DNA of 64,000 nt from Changshengia sp963803165 (GCA_963803165.1 CAWDLK010000002.1:443641-507640); one strand, 5' to 3'; shown: positions 1-8,413, numbered from the stretch's first letter. Notes: generated by a model not told the origin, from the letters alone. A program made the numbers and translations.

Positions 1-2
1 AG

Positions 3-1454
3 CTGAGCCCGGCCTCGCCGGTCGAGCGGTGCCAGATCGACCTCCCCGTGGGCATCGCGTTCCGGCTCCGTCAGCTGAGGTGGGGCCAGACGGCCGCGAC
101 GCAGATCGAGCGCTTCGAGACCATCCACTGGGACACGCCCGACCACCGGCTGGCGGCCTGGGACGCGGGGCTCCGCTACCGGCGCGGCCGGGGCTGGCGG
201 GTCACCCTCCTCGAGGAGCCCGCCGGTGAGGGCACGCGCCGCGTCTTCGTCGACCTGGACGGCGGGCAGGACAGCCCCCCACCCGAGGCGATCCGGCTGC
301 TCAGCGGCTACCTGGGCGACGCCGAGCCGGAGCCGGCCGCCCGCCTCCGCCACCTGGAGAGCCGCCGCACCGTGGGTGACGTGCGCTGCGTCCACCAGGT
401 GGTGAGCCTGCTGGTCGAGCGCCGCGCCGTGGCCCACGCCCGCCGGGTCAGCCTGCGCTGCCGCGGTCCCCTGACCGGCGCCCGGCGCGCGCTGACCGCG
501 CTCCGCCGGGCCGGGGTGGCCGAGCCCACCACCCTGCCGCTGCTCGCCGAGCTGGTGGGGCCGGAGGCCGCGCCGCGCTGGCGCGAGGCCCGCCTCGAGC
601 CCGGCAGCAGCGTCGCCCAGACCGTCGCCGCGGCGCTCCGCGACTACGCCGCCCGGCTGGTCCGCAACCAGGCGCTGATCCTCGAGGGCAGCGACCCCGA
701 GGGGATCCACCAGGCCCGGGTGGCGTGCCGGCGGATCCGCTCCTCGCTGCAGACCTTCGCCCCCGTGCTCGACCCCGCCTGGGCGGAATGGCTCCGTCCC
801 AAGGTGGAGTCGCTGGGCGCCGACCTCGGCGCGGTCCGCGACGCCGAGGTCCTGCTCATGCGCCTCCGGGCGGACGCTGCCGACGGCGGCCTCGAGCCGG
901 CCGCCGCCGACCGGCTGCTCCGCCGCCTCGAGGAGGACCGCAGCCGCGCCCGCGACGCCCTGCTCGCCCGGATGGGCACGCCGGGCCACCGCGAGCAGGT
1001 GGATCGGATCCTGGCCGCGTCGGGCAACCCGGGGCTGCTCGCCGATGCGGCCGGCCGGCCGGCGGTCGAGGTGCTGATGCCGCTGATCGCCGGCAGCTGG
1101 CGCAAGCTGCGCCGGCGGGTCGCCGGGCTGCCCGCCCTCCCCGGCGACCAGGACCTCCACCGCCTGCGCATCCTCGCCAAGCGCTGCCGCTACGCGGTCC
1201 TGGCGCTCGTCCCCGTGCTCGGTGAGGGTCCCGCCCGCACCGGGGCGCTCCTCGGCGCTCTCCAGGACGCCCTCGGCGACCAGCACGACGCGGTGGTCGC
1301 CGGAGAATGGCTGCGCCAGTCCGCCGACCCCGAGACCGCCTTCGCCGCCGGCATCCTCTTCGGGGTGGAGCGGGCACGGGCCGAGGCGGGCCGCGAGACC
1401 TGGCGGGAGCCCTGGGCGGCGCTGGCCCGCAAGAAGCAGTGGACCTGGACGTGA
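3..1454 (+). CDS. CYTH-CHAD domain protein (5' end outside window)
   Basis: The reading frame is open to the left edge, so the start lies just outside. A CYTH (triphosphate tunnel) domain comes first: an ER.QIDLP strand, then WDTPDHRLAAWDAGLRYRR. From about residue 205 a CHAD helical domain follows, with its two basic His motifs IHQARVACRRIRSSL and LHRLRILAKRCRYA. CHAD domains bind inorganic polyphosphate and CYTH domains hydrolyse or bind triphosphates, so a role in polyphosphate metabolism is likely; this is family knowledge, not seen here. The stop overlaps the next gene (GTGA at 1451-1454), so the two are translationally coupled. A GTG at 48 could serve as a start but would remove the first CYTH strand. 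Confidence 0.88.
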   Translation: MSPASPVERCQIDLPVGIAFRLRQLRWGQTAATQIERFETIHWDTPDHRLAAWDAGLRYRRGRGWRVTLLEEPAGEGTRRVFVDLDGGQDSPPPEAIRLLSGYLGDAEPEPAARLRHLESRRTVGDVRCVHQVVSLLVERRAVAHARRVSLRCRGPLTGARRALTALRRAGVAEPTTLPLLAELVGPEAAPRWREARLEPGSSVAQTVAAALRDYAARLVRNQALILEGSDPEGIHQARVACRRIRSSLQTFAPVLDPAWAEWLRPKVESLGADLGAVRDAEVLLMRLRADAADGGLEPAAADRLLRRLEEDRSRARDALLARMGTPGHREQVDRILAASGNPGLLADAAGRPAVEVLMPLIAGSWRKLRRRVAGLPALPGDQDLHRLRILAKRCRYAVLALVPVLGEGPARTGALLGALQDALGDQHDAVVAGEWLRQSADPETAFAAGILFGVERARAEAGRETWREPWAALARKKQWTWT

Positions 1455-1972
1455 CCGGGGCGGGACGGGCCACGCCACGCGCCGGCGGGGCGGAGGGCAC
1501 CGGAGCGCGGTCCCACCTGGCCCGGGTGCTCCTGATCCGCCACGGCGAGGCGGGCGAGAGATCGGAGTGGCAGGGCCCGGACCGGGACCGGCCCCTCACC
1601 GCGGACGGCCGGGCCCAGGCGGAGCGGCTCGCCGACCGGCTGGGCGGCCAGCCGCTGGACCGCATCCTCACCAGCGGCTATGCCCGCTGCGTCGAGACCA
1701 TGGCGCCGCTCGCGTCCCGGCGCGAGATGCATGCGGAGGCGGTGGGCTGGCTCGAGGAGGGGGCGGACCCGGCGGAGGCCCTCGCCGCGCTGCTGGCCGG
1801 CGGCTCGGTGGCCGCGTGCAGCCACGGCGACGTGGTCAGCGGGATCCTCTTCGAGCTGGCCGACCGCGGCGTGGCGCTGGGGTCCACCCCGCGCATGCAG
1901 AAGGGCTCGACCTGGTTGCTGGAGGTGGCCGAGGGCCGGGTCTCCTCGGCCCGCTACGTGCCGCCGGTCTGA
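1451..1972 (+). CDS. SixA-like histidine phosphatase
   Basis: A 173-residue protein of the histidine phosphatase superfamily. The catalytic RHG motif is in LLIRHGEAGERS (near residue 30) and the second active-site His is in ACSHGDVVSG. Length and motif order match SixA-type single-domain phosphatases, which act on phosphohistidine or small phosphate esters. The start is taken as the GTG at 1451 because it overlaps the TGA of the CHAD gene. An open frame continues upstream to 1307, but that part has only the composition of a shadow of the CHAD gene. Pairing of a CHAD protein with a SixA phosphatase suggests a shared phosphate or polyphosphate role (inference). Confidence 0.85.
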   Translation: MTGAGRATPRAGGAEGTGARSHLARVLLIRHGEAGERSEWQGPDRDRPLTADGRAQAERLADRLGGQPLDRILTSGYARCVETMAPLASRREMHAEAVGWLEEGADPAEALAALLAGGSVAACSHGDVVSGILFELADRGVALGSTPRMQKGSTWLLEVAEGRVSSARYVPPV

Positions 1973-2055
1973 CGTCGCTGCGCCGAAACGACTAGGCTGC
2001 GCCCCATCCGGGGCCGCGGCGTGGCGAGCCGGCGTCCGGGTGGGAGGGATGCGGC

Positions 2056-2721
2056 ATGGCTGACACGCCAGCCTCGACTTCGACGACGCTGGTCGTCGAA
2101 CCGCACGAGACGGCGGTGCGGTGGGCGCTCGTCGCCGCGGGGATTCTCGTCTTCCTGCTGACCCTGCTGCTCCTCGTCGTGGAGCGACCAACGTCCACGG
2201 TCAAGGTCACCCCGTTGGGACCGACGGCGACGAGCTCGGCCTCGACGGTCAACACGGAGACCAGCACGACGTCGTCGGCGTCGGACACCCTGCTCCTCGG
2301 CTTCCTCGGCTTCAGCGCGCTCCTGGTCCTCATCGGAGCGTTCTACGGACGCATCTCCAAGGTGACGCTGCCGGGCGGGGCCGAGCTCGACCTCGGCGCC
2401 CTGGTGCCGGACACGGGCAACCCGACCGACGACAGCCCCTACATCCAGAGGGCGGCGAAAGCGGTGGAGGACCTGCTTGCGGAGATGAAGCCGGCGCGGC
2501 CGTTCTCCGTCGTCGAGACGGCACGTGCGACGCTGGGAGCGGCCACGTTCGCCGCCGAGCTGATCCATCTGTGCCAGACCCAGAGCACACAGTTCACCGG
2601 AATTGCCGCGGCCGCCGAGCTGACGGATGCGGAGACCAAGCAGATCGGGAAAGGGCATCTGGACGACCGCACCTGGAAGCGGTTGGCAGAGAGGGCGGTG
2701 CACCAGGTCCGTCCGTCGTAG
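2056..2721 (+). CDS. Hypothetical two-TM membrane protein
   Basis: A 221-residue protein I do not recognise. Residues about 22-42 form a transmembrane helix (WALVAAGILVFLLTLLLLVV), then comes a Thr/Ser-rich stretch of about 30 residues, then a second helix (LLLGFLGFSALLVLIGAFYG), then a soluble C-terminal half of about 120 residues. Two helices place the Thr/Ser-rich segment as a periplasmic or extracellular loop and the C-terminal part in the cytoplasm, or the reverse. A GGGAGGGAT Shine-Dalgarno lies 6-8 nt before the ATG. No partner gene suggests a function; the next gene is convergent. Confidence 0.65.
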   Translation: MADTPASTSTTLVVEPHETAVRWALVAAGILVFLLTLLLLVVERPTSTVKVTPLGPTATSSASTVNTETSTTSSASDTLLLGFLGFSALLVLIGAFYGRISKVTLPGGAELDLGALVPDTGNPTDDSPYIQRAAKAVEDLLAEMKPARPFSVVETARATLGAATFAAELIHLCQTQSTQFTGIAAAAELTDAETKQIGKGHLDDRTWKRLAERAVHQVRPS

Positions 2722-2762
2722 GGGGGAGCAACTCGACCCTCCCCGCACCCTCGGGAGGCCGG

Positions 2763-4010
2763 TCAGGGGAACTCGACCTCGTACCAGCTGCCCCCGCCGT
2801 CCTCGGTGCGCCAGAGGCCGTCCGGCGTGCCCAGCGCGCTGGTCGGGTAGCTGAGGGCAAAGCCGTCCTCGGCGGTGGTGAATCCGACGATGCTCCAGTC
2901 GCTCCCATTGCCCTTGAGGCTCTTGACGCCCTGGAAGCTCTGACCGCCGTCCACGGTGACCTCGAGGCTCGTTCCGGCCAGCACCGCGGTGGTGGCCGAC
3001 GGTCCCGCGATCGTGCCCCAGCTCGGCCCGAGATAGGCTCCCCCCTGCAGCGGCGAGAAGCTCTGGCCGCCGTCGCTCGAGCGCCAGAGGTCCTCCGAGG
3101 CCCCGACTGAACACGCGGCCCAGAGGTCGTCCGGGCTCACCGCGTCGAGGCTGGCGACGCCGGTCGCCCCCGGGCAGATCGACCACGCGCTGAAGTGCGC
3201 ACCGTCGTCGGTGGAGGTCAGCACCTGGTTGTCGCCCGTCCCGCCGCTCAGCGTCACCCAGACGTCGCTCCCGTGCACGTTGAGGTTCCCCGGCCGCCCA
3301 CCGGCCGGCAGGGAGAGCTGCTGCCAGCTGTCGCCCCCCGTGGGACTGCGCTCGAGGGTCCAGGAGCTGCCCTCGCCGGCGAGCGCATAGACGAAGCCGC
3401 CGGACGTCTCCAGCTCCTCGACGGTCCCGGGGATGGTGAAGCCGATCCACTCCGCACCCGCGTCGTGGGTCGACCACACCGTGGAGCCGCCGAACGCCCA
3501 GCCGTCCTGGGAGTTGAGGAAGCGCAGCCCCGTGAGGGTCGACGAGGGGGTGGCCACGGCGGTGAAGGTCTGACCTCCGTCGACGGTGTGCAGGATCCGG
3601 ACGCAGCCGGAGCCGGAGCAGCCGGCACCGCCGTCACCGAGCACCCACCACTCACCCGCGCTCACCGCGGTCACGTCGAGGGGAACGAAGCCGGCGGCCG
3701 CGCCCGATGGCGTCGCCCCGGCGGTGGCCCCCCCCTGCCCGGCGGGGCCGTTCGAGGACCCCGCCGGTTTGGGGAGACTGCGGAGGTGGAGGACGGTGCC
3801 CACGGTGAGCGCGGACGCCACCGCCACGACGAGGGCCAGCACCGCGGCGGCGCGCACCGGGGCGGGGGCCGCACCGAGCCCGCGGCCGCGCCACCGCCGC
3901 CGGCCCACCCGGGCCGGGTCGAGGTCGAAGCCGGGGCGGGCGAGCTCCGGCTCGCCGATCGCGGCACGGACCCGCGCCCGGAGCGCCGCGGCGGTCAGCC
4001 TCTCGGTCAC
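2763..4010 (-). CDS. Membrane-anchored Asp-box propeller protein, putative anti-sigma factor
   Basis: A 415-residue protein. The first 50 residues are cytosolic and basic, then one transmembrane helix (about 52-75, AAAVLALVVAVASALTVGTV), then a large extracytoplasmic domain with repeated Asp-box motifs (TVDGGQTF, STHDAG, STDDGAHF, SSDGGQSF, TEDGGGSW), as in BNR/YCF48-type beta-propellers. The GTG start overlaps the sigma-factor stop (GTGA, 4007-4010), the usual arrangement for an ECF sigma with its membrane anti-sigma. The N-terminus shows no clear zinc anti-sigma motif, so the anti-sigma role rests on context. It could be an external sensor that releases the sigma factor. Confidence 0.75.
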   Translation of the reverse strand: MTERLTAAALRARVRAAIGEPELARPGFDLDPARVGRRRWRGRGLGAAPAPVRAAAVLALVVAVASALTVGTVLHLRSLPKPAGSSNGPAGQGGATAGATPSGAAAGFVPLDVTAVSAGEWWVLGDGGAGCSGSGCVRILHTVDGGQTFTAVATPSSTLTGLRFLNSQDGWAFGGSTVWSTHDAGAEWIGFTIPGTVEELETSGGFVYALAGEGSSWTLERSPTGGDSWQQLSLPAGGRPGNLNVHGSDVWVTLSGGTGDNQVLTSTDDGAHFSAWSICPGATGVASLDAVSPDDLWAACSVGASEDLWRSSDGGQSFSPLQGGAYLGPSWGTIAGPSATTAVLAGTSLEVTVDGGQSFQGVKSLKGNGSDWSIVGFTTAEDGFALSYPTSALGTPDGLWRTEDGGGSWYEVEFP

Positions 4011-4546
4011 AGGTCGTCCTCCGCGGCGAGGTCGAGGCGCAGACGTCGCAGGGCCCGGGAGACCCGGGCCCTGACCGCGGTCTCGCTCTGGCCGGTCACG
4101 GCCGCCACGTCCTCGTGGGAGAGGTCGAGGTAGTAGCGGAGGACGATGACCAGCCGGTCGCGGTGGCCCAGCCGCCGCAGCGCGTCACGCAGATCGTAGA
4201 TGGCCTCACGGTGCTCGGTGAGATCGGGCGCCGGCGGCTCGCCGCCCATCGGCGGGGGGGATCCGCCCAGCCGCCACCAGGAGCTGCGCCGGACGTCGCG
4301 GCAGCAGTTGGCCACGATGGCGAGGAACCACGGACGCAGCTCGCTCCCCTCACGGAGGTTGCCCCGGCTCCGCCAGGCGCGGAGCGCGGCGTCCTGGGCG
4401 GCGTCCTCCGCCAGGGCGCTGTTGCGCAGCAGGCCGTAGGCAAGCCGAACCGCCTCCATGTACAGGGGTTGGAGCCGGGCCTCGAACGCGGCCGTGTCGT
4501 CCGCGGATCCGTCCACGGTCCCCCCCAACGCCGCTGCGAAGACCAT
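4007..4546 (-). CDS. ECF-family RNA polymerase sigma factor
   Basis: About 180 residues with sigma region 2 (LYMEAVRLAYGLLRNSALAE then DAAQDAALRAWR) and region 4 (RLVIVLRYYLDLSHEDVAAV then TAVRARVSRALRRLR). Length is typical for ECF sigma factors. I chose the ATG at 4546; the frame stays open to a GTG at 4591 but that extension is Arg/Pro-rich and unlike the family. A TATCAC box ends 7 nt before this ATG, so the mRNA may be leaderless, and a CGTAT overlapping it resembles an ECF -10 element, hinting at autoregulation (inference). It is followed with a 4-nt overlap by the Asp-box membrane protein. Confidence 0.88.
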   Translation of the reverse strand: MVFAAALGGTVDGSADDTAAFEARLQPLYMEAVRLAYGLLRNSALAEDAAQDAALRAWRSRGNLREGSELRPWFLAIVANCCRDVRRSSWWRLGGSPPPMGGEPPAPDLTEHREAIYDLRDALRRLGHRDRLVIVLRYYLDLSHEDVAAVTGQSETAVRARVSRALRRLRLDLAAEDDL

Positions 4547-4598
4547 TCTCGTAGTGATACGGCGGCGGGGCCGGAAAGGTGACGGCCCCACAGCGGCA

Positions 4599-4629
4599 TC
4601 CGCACCCGGCCGCGAGGGCCGGGTGCGGA
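4599..4629 (-). terminator. GC hairpin terminator after cysK
   Basis: A perfect 13-bp inverted repeat with a 5-nt loop (4599-4611 with 4617-4629, stem CCGCACCCGGCC) lies about 20 nt beyond the cysK stop and before the next minus-strand gene. There is no T-run, as is common for terminators in high-GC bacteria. Confidence 0.6.
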
Positions 4630-4650
4630 CGCGCGGCCCGCGACGACCGG

Positions 4651-5568
4651 TCAGGCGGGGAAGAGGCCCTCGACCGAGAGGTAGCGCTCGCCGGTGTCGT
4701 AGGTGACGGTGAGCACCCGGGCCCCGTCCTTCATCTCGGGGATCTTCTGGGCGACCGCGGCGAGGGCGGCCCCGGAGGAGACCCCGAGCAGGATCCCCTC
4801 CTCCCGGGCGGCGCGGCGAGCGTACTCGGCCGCATCCTTGGGGTCGACCTGGATCACCCCGTCGATGAGGTCGAGGCGCATGACCCCGGGGATGAACCCG
4901 GCGCCGATGCCCTGGATGGAGTGCGGCGAGTGGGTGCCCCCGGAGAGGACCGGGGAGAGGGTCGGCTCCACCGCCAGGACCTGGAGCTGGCTCCAGCGGG
5001 GCTTGAGGACCTCGGCGATGGCGGTGATGTGGCCCCCGGTGCCGACCCCGGTGATGATGTAGTCGAGCCCCCCGGGGAAGTCGGCGGCGATCTCCGCGGC
5101 GGTGGTGCGCTTGTGCGCGTCGACGTTGGCGGGGTTGTCGAACTGCATCGGGATCCAGGACTTGGGGGTCTCCTTCTGGAGCTCGTTGGCGCGGGCGATG
5201 GCGCCCTTCATCCCCAGCTCGCGGGGGGTGAGCTCCAGCTCGGCGCCGTACGCCTTCATCAGCCGCCGGCGCTCGACGGAGAACGACTTCGGCATGCAGA
5301 GGATGAGCCGGTAGCCCTTGACGGCCGCGACCAGGGCGAGGCCGACGCCGGTGTTGCCCGAGGTGGGCTCGATGAGCACCGAGCCGGGGCCGATGGTGCC
5401 CGCCTTCTCGGCGTCCTCGACCATCCCGAGGGCGATCCGGTCCTTGATGCTGCCGCCCGGATTGACCCTCTCCTGCTTGGCCCAGACCGTGACCCGGGGG
5501 TCGAAGAGACGGTTGATCCGCACGTGCGGGGTGCTGCCGATGGTCTCCAGGATGCTGTCGTGGGGCAT
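4651..5568 (-). CDS. cysK: Cysteine synthase A (O-acetylserine sulfhydrylase)
   Basis: A 305-residue PLP enzyme that makes cysteine from O-acetylserine and sulfide. The PLP lysine is in NPGGSIKDRIAL (about residue 42), the substrate loop is PTSGNTGVGLA, and the phosphate-binding loop is GVGTGGHITAIAEVLK. Length and motifs are full family standard. It lies 18 nt downstream of cysE in the same operon, so the two final steps of cysteine synthesis are expressed together and may form the cysteine synthase complex. The cysteine-containing leader peptide upstream probably controls both. Confidence 0.95.
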   Translation of the reverse strand: MPHDSILETIGSTPHVRINRLFDPRVTVWAKQERVNPGGSIKDRIALGMVEDAEKAGTIGPGSVLIEPTSGNTGVGLALVAAVKGYRLILCMPKSFSVERRRLMKAYGAELELTPRELGMKGAIARANELQKETPKSWIPMQFDNPANVDAHKRTTAAEIAADFPGGLDYIITGVGTGGHITAIAEVLKPRWSQLQVLAVEPTLSPVLSGGTHSPHSIQGIGAGFIPGVMRLDLIDGVIQVDPKDAAEYARRAAREEGILLGVSSGAALAAVAQKIPEMKDGARVLTVTYDTGERYLSVEGLFPA

Positions 5569-5586
5569 GGGGCTCTCCCTTTCTCT

Positions 5587-6561
5587 CTAGATCGAGTAGT
5601 CCGAGTTGCCGAGAGCGTCGGCGACGCTCCGCACCCGGATCTGGCTGGTGTGATAGACGAAGGAATGCGGAGGCACGCTGGTGGTGAGCCAGACGTTGCC
5701 CCCGATGACGCTGTCGTGGCCGACCACGGTGTCGCCGCCGAGGACGGTCGCGTTGGCGTAGAGGACCACGCGGTCCTCGATGGTGGGATGGCGCTTGGAA
5801 CCGGCGGCCGACTTGGAGACGCTGAGGGCGCCGAGGGTCACCCCCTGGTAGAGCTTGACGTCGTCGCCGATCACCGCCGTCTCGCCGATCACGATGCCGG
5901 TGCCGTGGTCGATGCAGAACGCCCTCCCGATGACGGCTCCGGGGTGGATGTCGATCCCGGTGCGGGCGTGGGCGACCTCGGCGAGGAGCCGGGGCAGGGT
6001 GGGCACCCCGAGCCGGCAGAGCTCGTGGGCGACGCGATGCACGGCGATGGCGAGGAAGCCGGGATAGGCGGCCACCACCTCGTCGAGGCTCTCCGCCGCC
6101 GGGTCCCCCTCCACGATCGCGGTCGCGTCCGCCCGGAGACGCTCGTAGATGTCGGGCAGCGCCCGGACGAGCCCGTCGGCCACGTGGTCGGCGCGCTCCC
6201 GCGGCAACCCCGCGTGGAGCATGCTCGCGAGCTCGGCGCGGAGCAGATTGACCCTGTCGAGGAGCTGCTCCTCGCTCGCCCTCCCCTCGGCGCCGTGCTG
6301 GGGAAACAGCAGCGCGACCACCTGGTCGACGAACGCCTCCACCCGCCTGCGGGAGGGCAGCTTCGCCGGGCGCCCGCCGCGGTGCTCGATGAGGGCGCGC
6401 GCGAGAGCGCGCTCCGGGGAGCCGGGATCCGCCGGCCCGCTCACGCTCCAGTGCTCAGCGACCTGCTGCTCGGTGTCACGGCGCGGAGTTGGGGCACCGC
6501 TCTGCTGCTGGCGGGCTGACGTGCCCGCCCCGCCGCCCTCGGCGGGTTTCAACGTGTCCAT
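5587..6561 (-). CDS. cysE: Serine O-acetyltransferase (EpsC/CysE type)
   Basis: A 324-residue enzyme that acetylates serine to O-acetylserine. The C-terminal half carries left-handed beta-helix hexapeptide repeats with the catalytic region DIHPGAVIGRAFCIDHGTG and the motif VKLYQGVTLGALSV. The long helical N-terminal half (residues about 40-190) is typical of the EpsC subgroup rather than E. coli CysE. An AGGAG lies 5 nt before the ATG at 6561. First gene of the cysE-cysK operon, about 100 nt downstream of the leader peptide stop. Feedback by cysteine is family knowledge. Confidence 0.93.
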   Translation of the reverse strand: MDTLKPAEGGGAGTSARQQQSGAPTPRRDTEQQVAEHWSVSGPADPGSPERALARALIEHRGGRPAKLPSRRRVEAFVDQVVALLFPQHGAEGRASEEQLLDRVNLLRAELASMLHAGLPRERADHVADGLVRALPDIYERLRADATAIVEGDPAAESLDEVVAAYPGFLAIAVHRVAHELCRLGVPTLPRLLAEVAHARTGIDIHPGAVIGRAFCIDHGTGIVIGETAVIGDDVKLYQGVTLGALSVSKSAAGSKRHPTIEDRVVLYANATVLGGDTVVGHDSVIGGNVWLTTSVPPHSFVYHTSQIRVRSVADALGNSDYSI

Positions 6562-6610
6562 GCATGCTCCTGAGGAAGGATGAGATGCCCGCCGTCAGCG
6601 GCGATGGCAT

Positions 6611-6626
6611 CGAGACCGCGGTCTCG
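6611..6626 (-). promoter_or_regulatory. Palindromic hairpin between leader peptide and cysE
   Basis: A 16-nt perfect palindrome (CGAGACCGCGGTCTCG) sits between the leader peptide stop and the cysE start. It could be part of an attenuator controlled by translation of the leader, but I see no T-run and did not find a clear alternative fold. Confidence 0.35.
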
Positions 6627-6662
6627 CCCAGCCTGGATGGCCGCTCGACGGCCGTACCAGGC

Positions 6663-6746
6663 TCAGGTACAGGAGCAGGTGTTGCGCGCTCCGAAGTCGA
6701 GGAACAGCCGCCGGGTGAGCAGGGGGCGACCGGGCTGCGCAGACAT
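6663..6746 (-). CDS. Cysteine-containing leader peptide upstream of cysE-cysK
   Basis: A 27-codon open frame: MSAQPGRP, then LLTRRLFLDFGARN, then TCSCT and TGA. The LTRR..LDF core followed by closely spaced Cys codons next to the stop matches the small leader peptides seen upstream of sulfur and cysteine genes in actinobacteria, where ribosome stalling at Cys codons signals cysteine shortage. Here the Cys codons are TGC and TGT, three and five codons before the stop. A second in-frame ATG lies two codons upstream (6752). There is no Shine-Dalgarno; a TATCAT box ends 8 nt before this ATG, so the transcript may be leaderless. The cysE start lies 101 nt downstream. Confidence 0.75.
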   Translation of the reverse strand: MSAQPGRPLLTRRLFLDFGARNTCSCT

Positions 6747-6748
6747 CG

Positions 6749-8104
6749 TCATCGATGATACACGCGGTCGCGCGCGGCCCAATGCGGGAGGGGACGATCA
6801 TCCGGGTCGGGCACCACGGTGCCGTCCGGCTCGGTCCGGTATCTCCAGCGCGGCCCGCGGGTGACGATCTCGGTGAGGGCGCCGGCGAGCCGCTCGACGT
6901 CGCCCGCCCCGCTGCCGAGGCCCAGACTCGCCCGGACGGCGCCGGGAACCCCCAGGCCGCAGCCGGGCCGCCAGCCGGGGCCGCCGGCGAGGTGGGCGAG
7001 CAGGGGGTGGGCGCAGAACGAGCCGCTGCGGACCCCGATGCCGTACTCGGCGCTCAGGATCGCGGCGACCTCGGAGGGGTCCCTCTCGCGGACGGCGAAG
7101 GCGGCGATCGCAACCCGGTCGGGATGATCCGGCCAGGTCGCGTAGGTGACCAGGCCGGGGACCTCCCCGAGCCGCGACCGGAGCAGGTCGCCGAGCCGGC
7201 TCTCGTCGGCCGCGACCCTCTCCATGCCGATCCGCCGGAGAGCGGTGCAGGCGGCCGCCATGGCGAACGCACCCACGACGTTGGGGGAGCCGCCCTCGTG
7301 ACGGTCGGGGAGATCGGTCCAGGTCACCTCGTCCGCGCTGACCTCCGCGACCGCGCCGCCGCCGGCGAGATAGGCGTCGCCAGCCGCCAGCCAGTCGGGC
7401 CGGCCCACCAGGGCGCCGACGCCGAAGGGCGCGTACAGCTTGTGCCCGGAGAGCGCCACCCAGTCCAGGTCGAGCGCGGCGACGTCGATGGGACGGTGGG
7501 GAGCGAGCTGGGCGCAGTCGACGAGGATGCGGGCCCCGTGCCGGTGGGCGAGGGCCGCGAGCTCGGCGATGGGCGACACCTCACCGGTCACGTTGGAGGC
7601 GCCGGTGACGGCGAGCAGGGCCGGACGTCCCGCCGGGAGGGCCGCGAGGGCGCGGCCGGCGCTGCTCAGCAGCTCGGCCGGGGTCACCGGTACCGGCAGC
7701 TCCACCGCGTCGTGGTACCGCCGCCAGGGGAGCAGGTTGGCGTGATGCTCGCCGAGGGTGGTGACCACCGCCGTCTCCGCGGGCATGCAGCGAGCCATCA
7801 GGTTGATGGCGTCGGTGGTGTTGCGGGTGAAGATCACGGTGTCGTCGGGCCGGCCCCCGAGGAAGTCCCGCACCACGTTCCGCGCGTCCTCGTACGCGGC
7901 GGTGGCGACCAGGGAGCGGAAGCCGGCTCCACGGTGAACGCTGCTGTACCAGGGGAGGAAGGCCTGGACCTCGGCCCAGACCTCGACCAGCGGGGGCGCG
8001 CTGGCGGCGTAATCGAGGTTGACGTAGCGGGTGGCGCCGCCGCCGACGAGCGGCACCTCCAGCTCGGCGCCGAGGACCTCGGCCGCCACCGATCCGACCG
8101 CCAT
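6749..8104 (-). CDS. Class V aminotransferase, cysteine-desulfurase-like
   Basis: About 451 residues, PLP-dependent fold type I. Visible motifs are NLDYAASAPP near the N-terminus, FTRNTTDAINL, TGASNVTGEVSPI, the Asp-Cys-Ala stretch ILVDCAQLAPHRP, the PLP lysine in WVALSGHKLYAPFG, and a C-terminal GVRSGSFCAHPLL with the Cys in the position of the CsdA/SufS active-site loop. It could supply sulfur for clusters or act on another sulfur amino acid. I chose ATG 8104, which has GGAGG 9 nt upstream; a longer open frame reaches 8254 but overlaps the riboswitch. The stop at 6749 is adjacent to the leader peptide of cysE, tying it to sulfur metabolism. Confidence 0.85.
   Translation of the reverse strand: MAVGSVAAEVLGAELEVPLVGGGATRYVNLDYAASAPPLVEVWAEVQAFLPWYSSVHRGAGFRSLVATAAYEDARNVVRDFLGGRPDDTVIFTRNTTDAINLMARCMPAETAVVTTLGEHHANLLPWRRYHDAVELPVPVTPAELLSSAGRALAALPAGRPALLAVTGASNVTGEVSPIAELAALAHRHGARILVDCAQLAPHRPIDVAALDLDWVALSGHKLYAPFGVGALVGRPDWLAAGDAYLAGGGAVAEVSADEVTWTDLPDRHEGGSPNVVGAFAMAAACTALRRIGMERVAADESRLGDLLRSRLGEVPGLVTYATWPDHPDRVAIAAFAVRERDPSEVAAILSAEYGIGVRSGSFCAHPLLAHLAGGPGWRPGCGLGVPGAVRASLGLGSGAGDVERLAGALTEIVTRGPRWRYRTEPDGTVVPDPDDRPLPHWAARDRVYHR
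6755..6760 (-). promoter_or_regulatory. -10 box of the leaderless leader peptide/cysE transcript
   Basis: TATCAT on the minus strand, ending 8 nt before the leader peptide ATG at 6746. I see no good -35. The spacing would place the transcription start at or next to the start codon. Confidence 0.4.
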
Positions 8105-8235
8105 CACAGTCTGCCTCCGGCCATGAAGGAGGGACACCGTCACCCCGATCGGGTCTGTGGGCGCCACCGGGACCTCACGGTCCCGTCGGATCGCGCTCCG
8201 CGTGCCGGACAGTTGGTTGCCTCGTGGTGAGGCCA

Positions 8236-8336
8236 CATCCCCGAGAGGTGGCACCTTGGATGTCCTTCCAGGTTGCCGGGCCCGGCGCCGCCGGGCCGCT
8301 CCTGATGCGCCGACGAGTCTATCCCAGGCCCGGATG
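8236..8336 (-). promoter_or_regulatory. SAM-type riboswitch (S-box family)
   Basis: On the minus strand the core reads AGGAGCGGCCC ... GGGCCCGGCAACC, a small hairpin TGGA-AGGACA-TCCA, then AGGTGCCACC, which matches the conserved GGCAACC ... AGGTGC pattern of SAM-I / SAM-I/IV aptamers. The outer CATCC (8332-8336) can pair with GGATG (8236-8240) to close P1. It lies 131 nt before the start of the cysteine-desulfurase-like gene, a sensible sulfur-metabolism target. I could not confirm the pseudoknot by eye. Confidence 0.6.
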
Positions 8337-8413
8337 ATCCTGCCACGGGTTATGAGTTGAGATCGGATTCATCCCGAGCGGGGATGCGACGGGAGATCCT
8401 TGTGGTCTGATCC

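Noticed and set aside
4579..6519. Long plus-strand open frame opposite cysK and cysE
   Set aside because: Composition (Gly/Asp/Arg repeats) and exact antisense position to two clear enzymes show it is a high-GC shadow.
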